From Desulfobulbaceae bacterium (GTDB taxonomy: Bacteria > Desulfobacterota > Desulfobulbia > Desulfobulbales > SURF-16): a DNA stretch of 5,710 nt. The stretch is from assembly GCA_021160685.1 (NCBI GenBank), contig JAGHCC010000223.1, positions 1 through 5,710 of the forward strand, given 5' to 3'. Shown here piece by piece: positions 1 to 4,920 of this stretch. The translations under genes and the position numbers were made by a program. Each line of letters opens with the position of its first letter. Positions within the stretch are counted from its first letter, which is position 1. The notes under the pieces were generated by a model that searched no databases, was not told the origin of the DNA, and saw only the letters and a list, made by a program, of their open reading frames with translations.

Positions 1-414
1 GGCCCCCCTCTGCATACCGAACGTATCCTCGTCTCGGTGGTTGACAGCAAGGATCTGCAGGTGCTGGGGCCTGTGATTCAGGCCCTTTCCCGTATCGGCC
101 CACATAGGTTGACCCTGCAGTATCTCCTCCATGCCGGCGCAAGTCTGGATGAGGTGGAAACGAAAAAAAATGAACTGGTTGACTGGTCGAATCGGAATAA
201 TATTGCCTCGCCGCTCAGTGTCGAGGTGGTCTCAACGGAAGCAAGGCAGGAAACAATTGTTGCCGAGTCGGCCAAACATGATCTTGTTGTTATGGGGGCC
301 TCACGTAAAAATGTGCTTAAAAAGCTCTTTTTTGGCTCCCTGGCCGAGACGGTGGCCCATGATTGTCGGAAATCCCTGCTCATTGTCTACCGGTCACAGC
401 AAGATCTATCGTAA
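1..414 (+). CDS. Universal stress protein (UspA-family) domain, C-terminal part; 5' end outside window
   Basis: The reading frame is open from base 1, giving 137 visible residues that end in TAA (412-414), so the true start lies upstream; the GTG at 37 is only an internal codon. The visible part looks like one nearly complete Usp domain. A first beta strand ILVSVVD lies near bases 25-45, and the family's nucleotide-binding tail VVMGASR...FFGSLAETVAHDCRKSLLIVY lies at about 286-393. The family signature is G-x2-G-x9-G-(S/T). Here the first Gly (295) and the final Gly-Ser (334-339) are present, but the second Gly is Arg (304-306), so ATP binding is uncertain. Usp domains occur alone, in tandem, or fused behind transporters, and the missing N-terminus leaves this open. 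The stop codon falls inside the left arm of a repeat element at 411-542, so the last residues may have been altered by an insertion. Family assignment is good; the exact role is unknown. Confidence 0.8.
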   Translation, partial: GPPLHTERILVSVVDSKDLQVLGPVIQALSRIGPHRLTLQYLLHAGASLDEVETKKNELVDWSNRNNIASPLSVEVVSTEARQETIVAESAKHDLVVMGASRKNVLKKLFFGSLAETVAHDCRKSLLIVYRSQQDLS

Positions 415-542
415 CTATTCAGTAGCACCCCATCTTCGCCTATTTCGGAGTCTCGCATGCTCGTTTACCTGGACTTCTCGAATAGCACCAGTATGCTTCG
501 AAGTCCCAAATGAATGAATATGAGGTGCTACTGAACAGTTAC
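411..542. repeat. MITE-like palindromic element with 19-bp terminal inverted repeats
   Basis: The ends are GTAACTATTCAGTAGCACC (411-429) and GGTGCTACTGAACAGTTAC (524-542), which are inverse complements with a single mismatch over 19 bp. A TA dinucleotide sits at 412-413 and another at 540-541. If these are the target duplication, the element proper is 414-539 with 16-bp ends, as for IS630/Tc1-mariner-derived miniature elements, which insert at TA. A secondary hairpin lies inside: GGACTTCTCGAA (471-482) pairs with TTCGAAGTCC (497-506) with a two-base bulge. No transposase is encoded, so it would be non-autonomous. The left arm supplies the stop codon of the upstream Usp gene. Alternatively it could be a large imperfect terminator or a REP-like structure. 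The inverted repeat is plain; mobile origin is inferred. Confidence 0.7.
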
Positions 543-654
543 AGTTTGGACAAAATGAACGTTTTGTAGCCCAACCTAAATAGTTATGATTTATCAACCT
601 ATTGAACGAAAAGGGCATTTTCAGGCGGACAAGATTTTTCATTTTGTTTTTCCG

Positions 655-684
655 TTGACAGTCCGTCAGTGCCGCTGGTATGTT
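655..684 (+). promoter_or_regulatory. Sigma70-type promoter for the thiC operon
   Basis: A consensus -35 box TTGACA (655-660) is followed after 18 bp by TATGTT (679-684, four of six consensus positions). TG at 676-677 makes it an extended -10. The predicted start point is near 691, about 60 nt before the ATG at 753. It is the best promoter match upstream of the operon. An alternative -10, TAAAAT at 684-689, would put the spacer at 23 bp, which is too long. Confidence 0.65.
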
Positions 685-698
685 AAAATGTTTTAACA
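681..698. promoter_or_regulatory. Operator-like palindrome over the -10 and start site
   Basis: TGTTAAAA (681-688) and TTTTAACA (691-698) are perfect 8-bp inverse complements separated by TG. The palindrome overlaps the -10 box and the expected transcription start, where a dimeric repressor would block initiation. I do not recognise the site as that of a specific regulator. Because it is AT-rich, chance symmetry is possible, but its position makes a regulatory role reasonable. Confidence 0.45.
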
Positions 699-752
699 CT
701 GCAGAGATAATCAATGCCGTGTTCCTGCCCTGGCCGGAACCGCTGGAGATAA

Positions 753-2057
753 ATGATGAGTATTCGAGAAGATGCCATTAACGGCAACAAAACACCGCTT
801 TTTGAAAGCTGTGCTGAAAACGAGGGGGTCACCTGCGCCCAACTCATGGAAGGGGTGGCCACGGGAGTGATTGCCATTCCCAAAAACAACCATCATGATG
901 TTGAAAAAATTATGGCGGTTGGTAAGGGATTGTCCACCAAGGTAAACGCCAATATCGGCGCCTCGAGAGATCTGCCCGGCCTCCAGCAGGAGCTGGAAAA
1001 ACTCTGTGTGTCCCTGCGGGCCGGCGCCGATACAGTGATGGATCTCAGTATGGGCAAGGATCTCAATGAGATCAGGCGTGGTATTCTTGAAAAATGCCCG
1101 GTTCCCCTGGGAACGGTGCCGGTCTACCAGACCGTGGCCGAGGTGGTTGAGGAACAGGGACAGAATATCGGCGATATAACCGTGGATCAGCTGTTAAAAA
1201 ATATTGAACAGCAGGCCCTGGACGGAGTGGACTTCATGACCCTCCACTGTGGCCTGACCCGCGATTCCCTGACCAGGGTCAAGAACCATCAGCGTCTCAT
1301 GGGAGTGGTGAGCCGGGGCGGCTCATTTACCATTGAGTGGATGACCGCCAATAACATGGAAAATCCGTTTTATGAGTATTATGATGATTTGCTGGCCATT
1401 CTCAAGGAACATGAGGTGACCATCAGTCTGGGTGACGGGCTTCGTCCCGGTTGTCTGGCCGATGCCACTGACCGCGGCCAGGTCCAGGAATTGATTCATC
1501 TCGGCGAATTGACTCAGCGGGCCTGGGATGCCGGAGTGCAGGTGATAGTAGAAGGGCCGGGGCATATGCCCATGGATCAGATCCAGGCGAATATCCTGCT
1601 CCAGAAACGGCTCTGCCACGGTGCACCCTTTTACGTTCTCGGGCCGCTGGTTACCGATATTGCGCCGGGCTATGATCATATCACCGGCGCCATCGGTGGC
1701 GCCATTGCCGCTGCCGCCGGGGCCGACTATCTTTGTTATGTGACACCGGCTGAACACCTGAAGCTTCCTAATCCCCATGATGTCAGGGACGGGGTGATCG
1801 CTTCCCGGATTGCCGCCCATGCGGCCGATATTGTCAAAGGCTTCCCTGGTGCGCTCGATAAGGATAATGCAATGGCCAAGTGCCGGAACCGCCTTGACTG
1901 GAAGGGACAGATCGATCTCTCTCTTGATCCGGACAAGGCAAGGCAGTTTCGAGAAGAAGGAAGTTCATACACAGGGGATGCCTGTAGTATGTGCGGCGCC
2001 TACTGTGCCATCAAGGTCTATAAAAAGGCGACGGGGCCGGAACGTGACAGCGAGTAG
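753..2057 (+). CDS. thiC: Phosphomethylpyrimidine synthase ThiC, short form (possible BzaF-type paralogue)
   Basis: The 434-residue protein matches the short bacterial/archaeal ThiC form along its whole length. ThiC is a cytosolic, non-canonical radical-SAM enzyme that rearranges aminoimidazole ribotide to HMP phosphate for thiamine synthesis. Visible blocks are KVNANIG (63-69), GADTVMDLSMG (91-101), PVPLGTVPVYQ (116-126), SRGGSF (187-192), SLGDGLRPG (225-233), EGPGHMPMDQI (267-277), LGPLVTDIAPGYDHI (296-310) and LCYVTPAEHLKLP (327-339). His271 and His335 have the spacing of the zinc-binding histidines of characterised ThiC. The C-terminal cluster motif is CSMCGAYC (Cys411, 414, 418), Cx2Cx3C, whereas long ThiC proteins carry Cx2Cx4C. 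GGAG at 745-748 supports the start; the second ATG (756) has slightly better spacing. The paralogue BzaF converts the same substrate to 5-hydroxybenzimidazole for cobamides. No neighbour is a thi or cob gene and no TPP riboswitch is seen, so the choice between the two is open, with ThiC preferred. Confidence 0.85.
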   Translation: MMSIREDAINGNKTPLFESCAENEGVTCAQLMEGVATGVIAIPKNNHHDVEKIMAVGKGLSTKVNANIGASRDLPGLQQELEKLCVSLRAGADTVMDLSMGKDLNEIRRGILEKCPVPLGTVPVYQTVAEVVEEQGQNIGDITVDQLLKNIEQQALDGVDFMTLHCGLTRDSLTRVKNHQRLMGVVSRGGSFTIEWMTANNMENPFYEYYDDLLAILKEHEVTISLGDGLRPGCLADATDRGQVQELIHLGELTQRAWDAGVQVIVEGPGHMPMDQIQANILLQKRLCHGAPFYVLGPLVTDIAPGYDHITGAIGGAIAAAAGADYLCYVTPAEHLKLPNPHDVRDGVIASRIAAHAADIVKGFPGALDKDNAMAKCRNRLDWKGQIDLSLDPDKARQFREEGSSYTGDACSMCGAYCAIKVYKKATGPERDSE

Positions 2058-2102
2058 GCAAGGGAAACGGTGCTGTTTCTCCGCGCCAATAGTGAATTAC
2101 GT

Positions 2103-2112
2103 GGGAGGTGAT
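2103..2112 (+). promoter_or_regulatory. Near-perfect Shine-Dalgarno fixing the start of the membrane protein gene
   Basis: GGGAGGTGAT (2103-2112) is complementary to the 3' end of 16S rRNA over nine bases (2104-2112). It lies directly before the ATG at 2115, with 6 nt between GGAGG and the start codon. This is by far the strongest ribosome binding site in the operon. It selects 2115 over the later in-frame ATGs at 2130 and 2142. Confidence 0.75.
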
Positions 2113-2114
2113 GA

Positions 2115-2450
2115 ATGATAGCGAATATCATGGCATCAATCATGGATTTTATACAGAATACCCAGATTGTGGATCAGATCAGTGAAGTAGACGCCAAAGG
2201 CTTATTCACTAATGCTTATTTTTTGGTTCCCTTCATCATGCTGGTTGCTTACTGGCTTTATAAACAGGCCGTTAACAGTCTGGTCCTGCTGGCTCTTTCC
2301 ATCGGACTGTGGATTTTTTCCGGTAGTTCGTATGCCCAGAATATGATTGTTAACGGTGAGATGCAGCTGGATAAAGTGTTGCCGGTGGTCGGAGTTGGGG
2401 TTGGAGTTATCGTTGTACTTGTCTATATCGTCTTTATCCGCTCAGATTGA
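2115..2450 (+). CDS. Small integral membrane protein of unknown function, three predicted helices
   Basis: I do not recognise this 111-residue protein. An N-terminal, mostly amphipathic stretch (1-33) precedes three hydrophobic segments at about 36-50 (FLVPFIMLVAYWLYK), 54-74 (ending SGSSYA) and 88-108 (VLPVVGVGVGVIVVLVYIVF). The short loop between helices 1 and 2 carries Lys50. The third helix has alternating Gly-Val (GVGVGV, 93-98), suggesting tight helix packing. A very strong ribosome binding site suggests the protein is really made. It follows the thiC-like gene by 57 bp with no terminator and overlaps the glycosylase gene by TTGA, so all three are probably co-transcribed and the last two translationally coupled. 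No catalytic or ligand motif is visible. A membrane partner or small transporter subunit would be guesswork. Confidence 0.75.
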   Translation: MIANIMASIMDFIQNTQIVDQISEVDAKGLFTNAYFLVPFIMLVAYWLYKQAVNSLVLLALSIGLWIFSGSSYAQNMIVNGEMQLDKVLPVVGVGVGVIVVLVYIVFIRSD

Positions 2451-3139
2451 GAAGAGTGAGTCCTCTCCGGGAAATTTATACAGCTCTCTATGATCATTTC
2501 GGCCCTCAGAACTGGTGGCCCGCCGACTCTGTTCTCGAGGTCATGGTCGGCGCGGTATTGACCCAGAACACGAATTGGCGGAATGTCAGCCGGGCCATTG
2601 ACAACCTGAAACAGGATCATCTTCTTTCCCTGAACACTCTTCACCACATCCCGGTAGAACTCCTCGCCGAAAAAATCAGACCGTCCGGATATTATAATCT
2701 GAAGGCCGCACGGCTGAAAAATCTGGTCCGTCTGCTGTATGAAGAAGAGCAAAACAGCGGGGAAAGCGATTCCGAAATACTAAACGTTTTTTTTGCCGAT
2801 GACACGGCTCGCCTGCGCGACAAGCTTTTATCGGTGAAGGGGGTTGGCCCGGAAACCGCTGATTCCATCCTTCTTTATGGCGGCGGAAAACCTGTTTTTG
2901 TTATAGACGCCTATACCTATCGCGTCCTTGTTCGCCATGGCCTGATTGGTGAGGAGGCGGATTATGGGGAGATGCAGGAGTTTTTTTTGGACAGGCTGGA
3001 CGAGGATGTGCGTCTGTACAACGAATATCACGCCCTGCTGGTTTGTCTGGGAAAGGAATTCTGTAAAAAAAGAAACCCTCTTTGTGAACAATGCCCGTTA
3101 AGGGAATTTGAACCGATTTATGTTGAAGATCCTGTTTGA
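2447..3139 (+). CDS. HhH-GPD DNA glycosylase, MagIII/COG2231-like (endonuclease III superfamily)
   Basis: The 230-residue protein resembles Helicobacter pylori MagIII, a 3-methyladenine DNA glycosylase that starts base-excision repair. Family blocks are WWP (23-25), VMVGAVLTQNTNW (32-44), RPSGYYNLKAARL (78-90), the helix-hairpin-helix LLSVKGVGPETADSILLYGG (127-146) and the catalytic VIDAYTYR with Asp154. The position equal to the lyase lysine of endonuclease III (GVGRKTA) is Glu136, so it should be a monofunctional glycosylase without AP-lyase activity. At the C-terminus Cys206, Cys213 and Cys216 follow the Cx6Cx2C start of the [4Fe-4S] motif, but the fourth expected ligand, at 222, is Glu. 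Another Cys at 200 is the only spare one. The start is uncertain: TTG at 2447 overlaps the previous stop (TTGA) and implies coupling, while GTG at 2456 would give a protein three residues shorter. Neither has a good ribosome binding site. Confidence 0.85.
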   Translation: MRRVSPLREIYTALYDHFGPQNWWPADSVLEVMVGAVLTQNTNWRNVSRAIDNLKQDHLLSLNTLHHIPVELLAEKIRPSGYYNLKAARLKNLVRLLYEEEQNSGESDSEILNVFFADDTARLRDKLLSVKGVGPETADSILLYGGGKPVFVIDAYTYRVLVRHGLIGEEADYGEMQEFFLDRLDEDVRLYNEYHALLVCLGKEFCKKRNPLCEQCPLREFEPIYVEDPV

Positions 3140-3166
3140 TTTGAGTTGGCAGGTTTTTAAATGCCT

Positions 3167-3580
3167 TTACCTTCGCCTCATTAAACCGATCAGTGCCGCT
3201 AAAATCACACCAATTGCACCGATGAGCGCGATGATGATCCCTTGAGGGAGCCCATTTTTTTCCCTGTGGTCGCCGTTTCGATCCTGTTGCCGGCATTGCG
3301 CAAATTCTTCCTCCAATGGCCCGAGTTCCTGATTCAACTCGTGCTGTTGCCGTTCAATTTCCCCGATTCGCATCTCGATCTCATGTTCGTGCTCAGCGCT
3401 TGGAGTCTCGCGCCGCTCTTCATGGAGCATTTCCTTTACGCCTTCGAGTTCTTCGAAATGCACGCGGTTTTCGTGAATTCGATGCTCCAAGTCTTCGCAG
3501 GCAGCCATAGCCGGCGTCGGGAGTGACGCGGCCAGTCCGGCAATAATGGAAAGAAGTAAAAAAACACGTCCGAATTTCAT
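3167..3580 (-). CDS. Secreted coiled-coil protein with C-terminal membrane anchor, unknown function
   Basis: This 137-residue protein is not recognised by name. It has a classic signal peptide: Lys2 and Arg5, a hydrophobic core FLLLSIIAGLAASL (7-20) and a likely signal peptidase I site after AMA (24-26). MAAC just before Cys28 is a poor lipobox, so a lipoprotein is less likely. Residues 29-97 are highly charged (Glu, Arg, His, Gln) with heptad-like Leu/Ile/Met spacing, broken near ETPSAEH (58-64), which suggests an antiparallel helical hairpin. Its two ends carry the only cysteines, Cys28 and Cys96, placed to form a disulfide. A polar linker (98-113) leads to a Gly-rich transmembrane helix (114-134) and RRR at the end, so the hairpin should sit in the periplasm tethered to the inner membrane. 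GGATGG (3585-3590) is a modest ribosome binding site. It lies 39 bp after the toxin gene on the same strand and converges on the glycosylase gene with 27 bp between stops. Confidence 0.75.
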   Translation of the reverse strand: MKFGRVFLLLSIIAGLAASLPTPAMAACEDLEHRIHENRVHFEELEGVKEMLHEERRETPSAEHEHEIEMRIGEIERQQHELNQELGPLEEEFAQCRQQDRNGDHREKNGLPQGIIIALIGAIGVILAALIGLMRRR

Positions 3581-3607
3581 TGTTCCATCCCGATAGCTGT
3601 AAACGTT

Positions 3608-3694
3608 GTTACTGTTTCATCAGTTTGCGTTTGTTGACAGTAAAGCGAATCCTTTTGATTTACCTGCTTTTTGATCAAAGGTTACTGTTTCATC
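3608..3694. repeat. 14-bp direct repeat at the 3' end of the toxin gene
   Basis: GTTACTGTTTCATC occurs at 3608-3621 and again at 3681-3694 in the same orientation, 73 bp apart. The inner copy encodes part of DETVTF near the last active-site Asp of the PIN toxin, and the outer copy overlaps the toxin's stop codon (3620-3622). A perfect 14-base match is unlikely by chance in a window of this size. It may record a past tandem duplication or slippage that set the present C-terminus. Confidence 0.6.
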
Positions 3695-4030
3695 GCAGTT
3701 ATGAAATTTATTGGTTCTGCTAACGACATAATCTGCAAAATCAGCCGGTCCTTTTTTGTAATCGCTTAATGCTTGCCAGATTATTTGAGGATTTTCAATG
3801 CTGAATTGGGATATTTTCAGGATGTATTCTATGATGTTGATCGTCTCGGATTTAGATGTTTTGTAGCATTTTTTTAATACCCAAACCAGCTCACAGATAA
3901 CGATATGGTTGATGAAGATCTTGTTTCCACTTGAGCAGTAGTTCTCAATGAATTCGGTGGCAATGGTGGCCTGGTTTTTATCATCCTGTGTAATGTATCT
4001 TACGAGTACATTTGTATCAATTCCTATCAA
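3620..4030 (-). CDS. vapC: VapC-type PIN-domain toxin ribonuclease
   Basis: The 136-residue protein is a full-length PIN domain, the fold of VapC toxins, which are metal-dependent RNases that stop translation by cutting tRNA or rRNA. All expected acidic residues are visible: Asp5 in GIDTNVLVRY, Glu47 in ICELVWVL, Asp97 (with Asp100) in ADFADYVV and Asp119 in TFDQKA. It should therefore be catalytically intact. The start is TTG (4030-4028), sharing TTGA with the antitoxin stop. A G-rich ribosome binding site (GGGGGGT, 4042-4036) sits 5 nt upstream inside the antitoxin gene. The overlap and order (antitoxin first) are typical of vapBC and allow translational coupling. Base composition is clearly AT-richer than the thiC operon, as often seen for transferred TA pairs. 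The RNA target cannot be told from sequence. A 14-bp repeat marks its 3' end. Confidence 0.9.
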   Translation of the reverse strand: MIGIDTNVLVRYITQDDKNQATIATEFIENYCSSGNKIFINHIVICELVWVLKKCYKTSKSETINIIEYILKISQFSIENPQIIWQALSDYKKGPADFADYVVSRTNKFHNCDETVTFDQKAGKSKGFALLSTNAN

Positions 4031-4266
4031 GATCTACCCCCCTGATCTCGTATGGCATTCTTCATGTCTTTCAGGGATACATATTTTTCCGGCTTGGAAA
4101 CCAGACCTTTCAATTCAGTGATATCGGTAGTAATTGGCCATATCGTGACAGTGCCATTGTTGTCCACCAAGAACTCAATTCGGTCTCCTTTGTCAATATT
4201 TAAAAGGTTTCTAATCTGTTTTGGGATGGTGACTTGACCTTTTGTTGTGATAGTTGAAGTTGCCAT
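4027..4266 (-). CDS. vapB: AbrB/SpoVT-fold antitoxin (VapB type)
   Basis: The 79-residue protein opens with a swapped-hairpin AbrB DNA-binding domain: STITTKGQVTIPKQIRNLLNIDKGDRIEFLVDNNGTVTIWPI, residues 4-45. The TTKGQVTIPK motif is diagnostic. The tail (about 46-79, with KGLVSKPEKYVSLKDMKNAIRDQ) is the usual toxin-binding segment that wraps the PIN protein. As a dimer bound to its toxin it should repress its own promoter, located at 4301-4329. AGGTG (4275-4271) lies 4 nt before the ATG and gives a good ribosome binding site. Its stop TGA overlaps the toxin start by 4 nt. Family and pairing are secure from sequence and context; the vapB symbol follows the PIN partner and is a class label. 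Confidence 0.88.
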   Translation of the reverse strand: MATSTITTKGQVTIPKQIRNLLNIDKGDRIEFLVDNNGTVTIWPITTDITELKGLVSKPEKYVSLKDMKNAIRDQGGRS

Positions 4267-4288
4267 ATTTCACCTTTCTGGTATCATT

Positions 4289-4305
4289 TTACTTTTCCTT
4301 ACTTT
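4289..4305. promoter_or_regulatory. Candidate VapB operator: paired TTACTTT repeats
   Basis: TTACTTT occurs at 4289-4295 and 4299-4305, with starts 10 bp apart, about one helical turn. The repeats cover the -10 box and start region of the vapBC promoter, and GTAA at 4309-4312 is the inverse of the TTAC in the second copy. AbrB-fold antitoxins typically bind such sites with their toxin. The repeats are visible; binding is inferred. Confidence 0.35.
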
Positions 4306-4329
4306 AGGGTAATGCATTCTCTTTGTCAA
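4301..4329 (-). promoter_or_regulatory. Sigma70-type promoter of the vapBC operon
   Basis: On the minus strand a perfect -35 TTGACA (4329-4324) is followed after exactly 17 bp by TAAAGT (4306-4301, four of six consensus positions), about 35 bp before the vapB start. The 8-bp palindrome AATGCATT (4311-4318) lies in the spacer and could be part of an autoregulatory operator. Confidence 0.65.
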
Positions 4330-4524
4330 TACGGAAAAGAAAAATCGGATGAGCGTTAGGCTTTGTGGCAATATTGATTTTGTGTTGTCCAACGTGAAAA
4401 TTATCGGTTTATCCGGTGCATTTTTTGGTTAAAAGTAGGTATACTGTCCCTAGAATTAGTCAAAAAAAAGGTCAAACGGAGACCTGACCCATTTTCATAA
4501 TTTCATCGACCGGATACCACTTTG
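4330..4524. other. Non-coding spacer between vapBC promoter and the 131-residue gene
   Basis: This AT-rich stretch of about 195 bp lies between two minus-strand units. It has no supportable gene. It holds a CTGTCCC motif at 4444-4450, mirrored beyond the neighbouring gene, and a hairpin with an adenine run at 4462-4489 that reads as a terminator for the minus-strand gene at 4525-4920. Confidence 0.5.
4462..4489 (-). terminator. Intrinsic-terminator-like hairpin after the 131-residue gene
   Basis: Read on the minus strand, AGGTC (4485-4481) and GACCT (4473-4469) form a 5-bp stem around a 7-nt loop, followed directly by eight T residues (4469-4462, the first of which closes the stem). An alternative pairing is GGTCA (4489-4485) with TGACC (4474-4470). 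It lies about 36 bp past the stop of the gene at 4525-4920. The stem is short for a strong terminator. It could also be a piece of a repeated element. Confidence 0.5.
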
Positions 4525-4920
4525 TTATTCACTCATACCTTCTAAATATTTATCCATATTCCCACCTAGCACAGGAGCGGGGCCACCTGTTATTGGAGTG
4601 TTTCCATCATGGATGAATATATAACTTGGCAACACAGACATCTTCAACTCTTCAATTGCTGCTTTAGATGGCCTTACAGGTGTGTATTTTAAGAAAGACC
4701 TGAGCGCCCATTCTCTAATGGCTCTAGTTTCATCATTTGGCTCTGTCCTCAATATATCTACAGCCATTTCCAAGTTTTTTACATTTAATTCTTTTTGTTG
4801 CAATGTTTGATTAATGAACCATCCAGTAACAGCCAGCACAACCGGAATAAATATGTATCCAATTATCTGTGCAATTATTTGCGCTTTATCCCAACAATCT
4901 TTAGTGAAGTTATTGTTCAT
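4525..4920 (-). CDS. Single-helix membrane protein of unknown function (131 aa)
   Basis: No named family is recognised. A short polar N-terminus is followed by one hydrophobic segment at about 15-36 (IIAQIIGYIFIPVVLAVTGWFI), then an amphipathic helix QKELNVKNLEMAVDILRTEP (42-61), then IREWALRSFLKYTPVRPSKAAIEELK (68-93) and a loose, Gly/Pro-rich tail. The arrangement (one N-terminal helix, a segment like 'LEMAVDILR', then 'R.WA...L..Y.PV..S') recalls small orphan membrane proteins seen scattered in accessory DNA, usually with no assigned job. AGGAG (4930-4926) 5 nt before the ATG gives a strong ribosome binding site and supports the start. It is AT-richer than the peptidase gene 60 bp upstream on the same strand, and is bracketed by inverted CTGTCCC/GGGACAG motifs with a terminator-like hairpin at its 3' side. 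This suggests a later insertion. No catalytic residues stand out. Confidence 0.7.
   Translation of the reverse strand: MNNNFTKDCWDKAQIIAQIIGYIFIPVVLAVTGWFINQTLQQKELNVKNLEMAVDILRTEPNDETRAIREWALRSFLKYTPVRPSKAAIEELKMSVLPSYIFIHDGNTPITGGPAPVLGGNMDKYLEGMSE

Larger units (their letters stand above)
543..752. other. AT-rich intergenic spacer and leader upstream of the thiC-like gene
   Basis: This 210-bp stretch between the repeat element and the thiC-like start has no supportable gene. It holds a small inverted repeat ACAAAA/TTTTGT (550-555 and 562-567), a promoter at 655-684 and an operator-like palindrome at 681-698. From the likely transcription start near 691 the leader is only about 60 nt. That is too short for a complete TPP riboswitch, and none of the conserved THI-box elements (a CUGAGA core or the CUGAUCUGG-like segment) can be found. 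No cobalamin-riboswitch signature is convincing either. Confidence 0.6.

Noticed and set aside
550..647. 10-bp inverted repeat ACAAAATGAA/TTCATTTTGT in the spacer
   Set aside because: The arms are AT-rich and 78 bp apart; this is plausible by chance and not placed with respect to the promoter in a way that suggests a role.
415..714. Minus-strand open frame of 99 codons across the repeat element and promoter
   Set aside because: It starts with TTG without a ribosome binding site, runs through the inverted-repeat element and the thiC promoter, and has no recognisable domain.
543..752. TPP or cobalamin riboswitch upstream of the thiC-like gene
   Set aside because: The leader from the predicted start is about 60 nt, and none of the conserved THI-box or B12-box elements can be found.
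1323..1820. Long minus-strand open frame (165 codons) inside the thiC-like gene
   Set aside because: It is antisense to a strongly conserved coding region, its sequence looks like a frame shadow, and no start signal is seen.
3140..3166. Bidirectional terminator between the convergent genes
   Set aside because: Only a 4-bp GGCA/TGCC stem (3148-3151 and 3162-3165) with a 10-nt loop is present, without a GC-rich stem or a proper T tract after it.
3242..3526. Plus-strand open frame opposite the coiled-coil gene
   Set aside because: The opposite strand encodes a protein with a clear signal peptide and anchor; the plus-strand product has no coherent features.
4417..4445. Plus-strand promoter ending in TATACT (4440-4445)
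   Set aside because: The -35 at the right spacing is TGCATT, a poor match, and no plus-strand gene follows.
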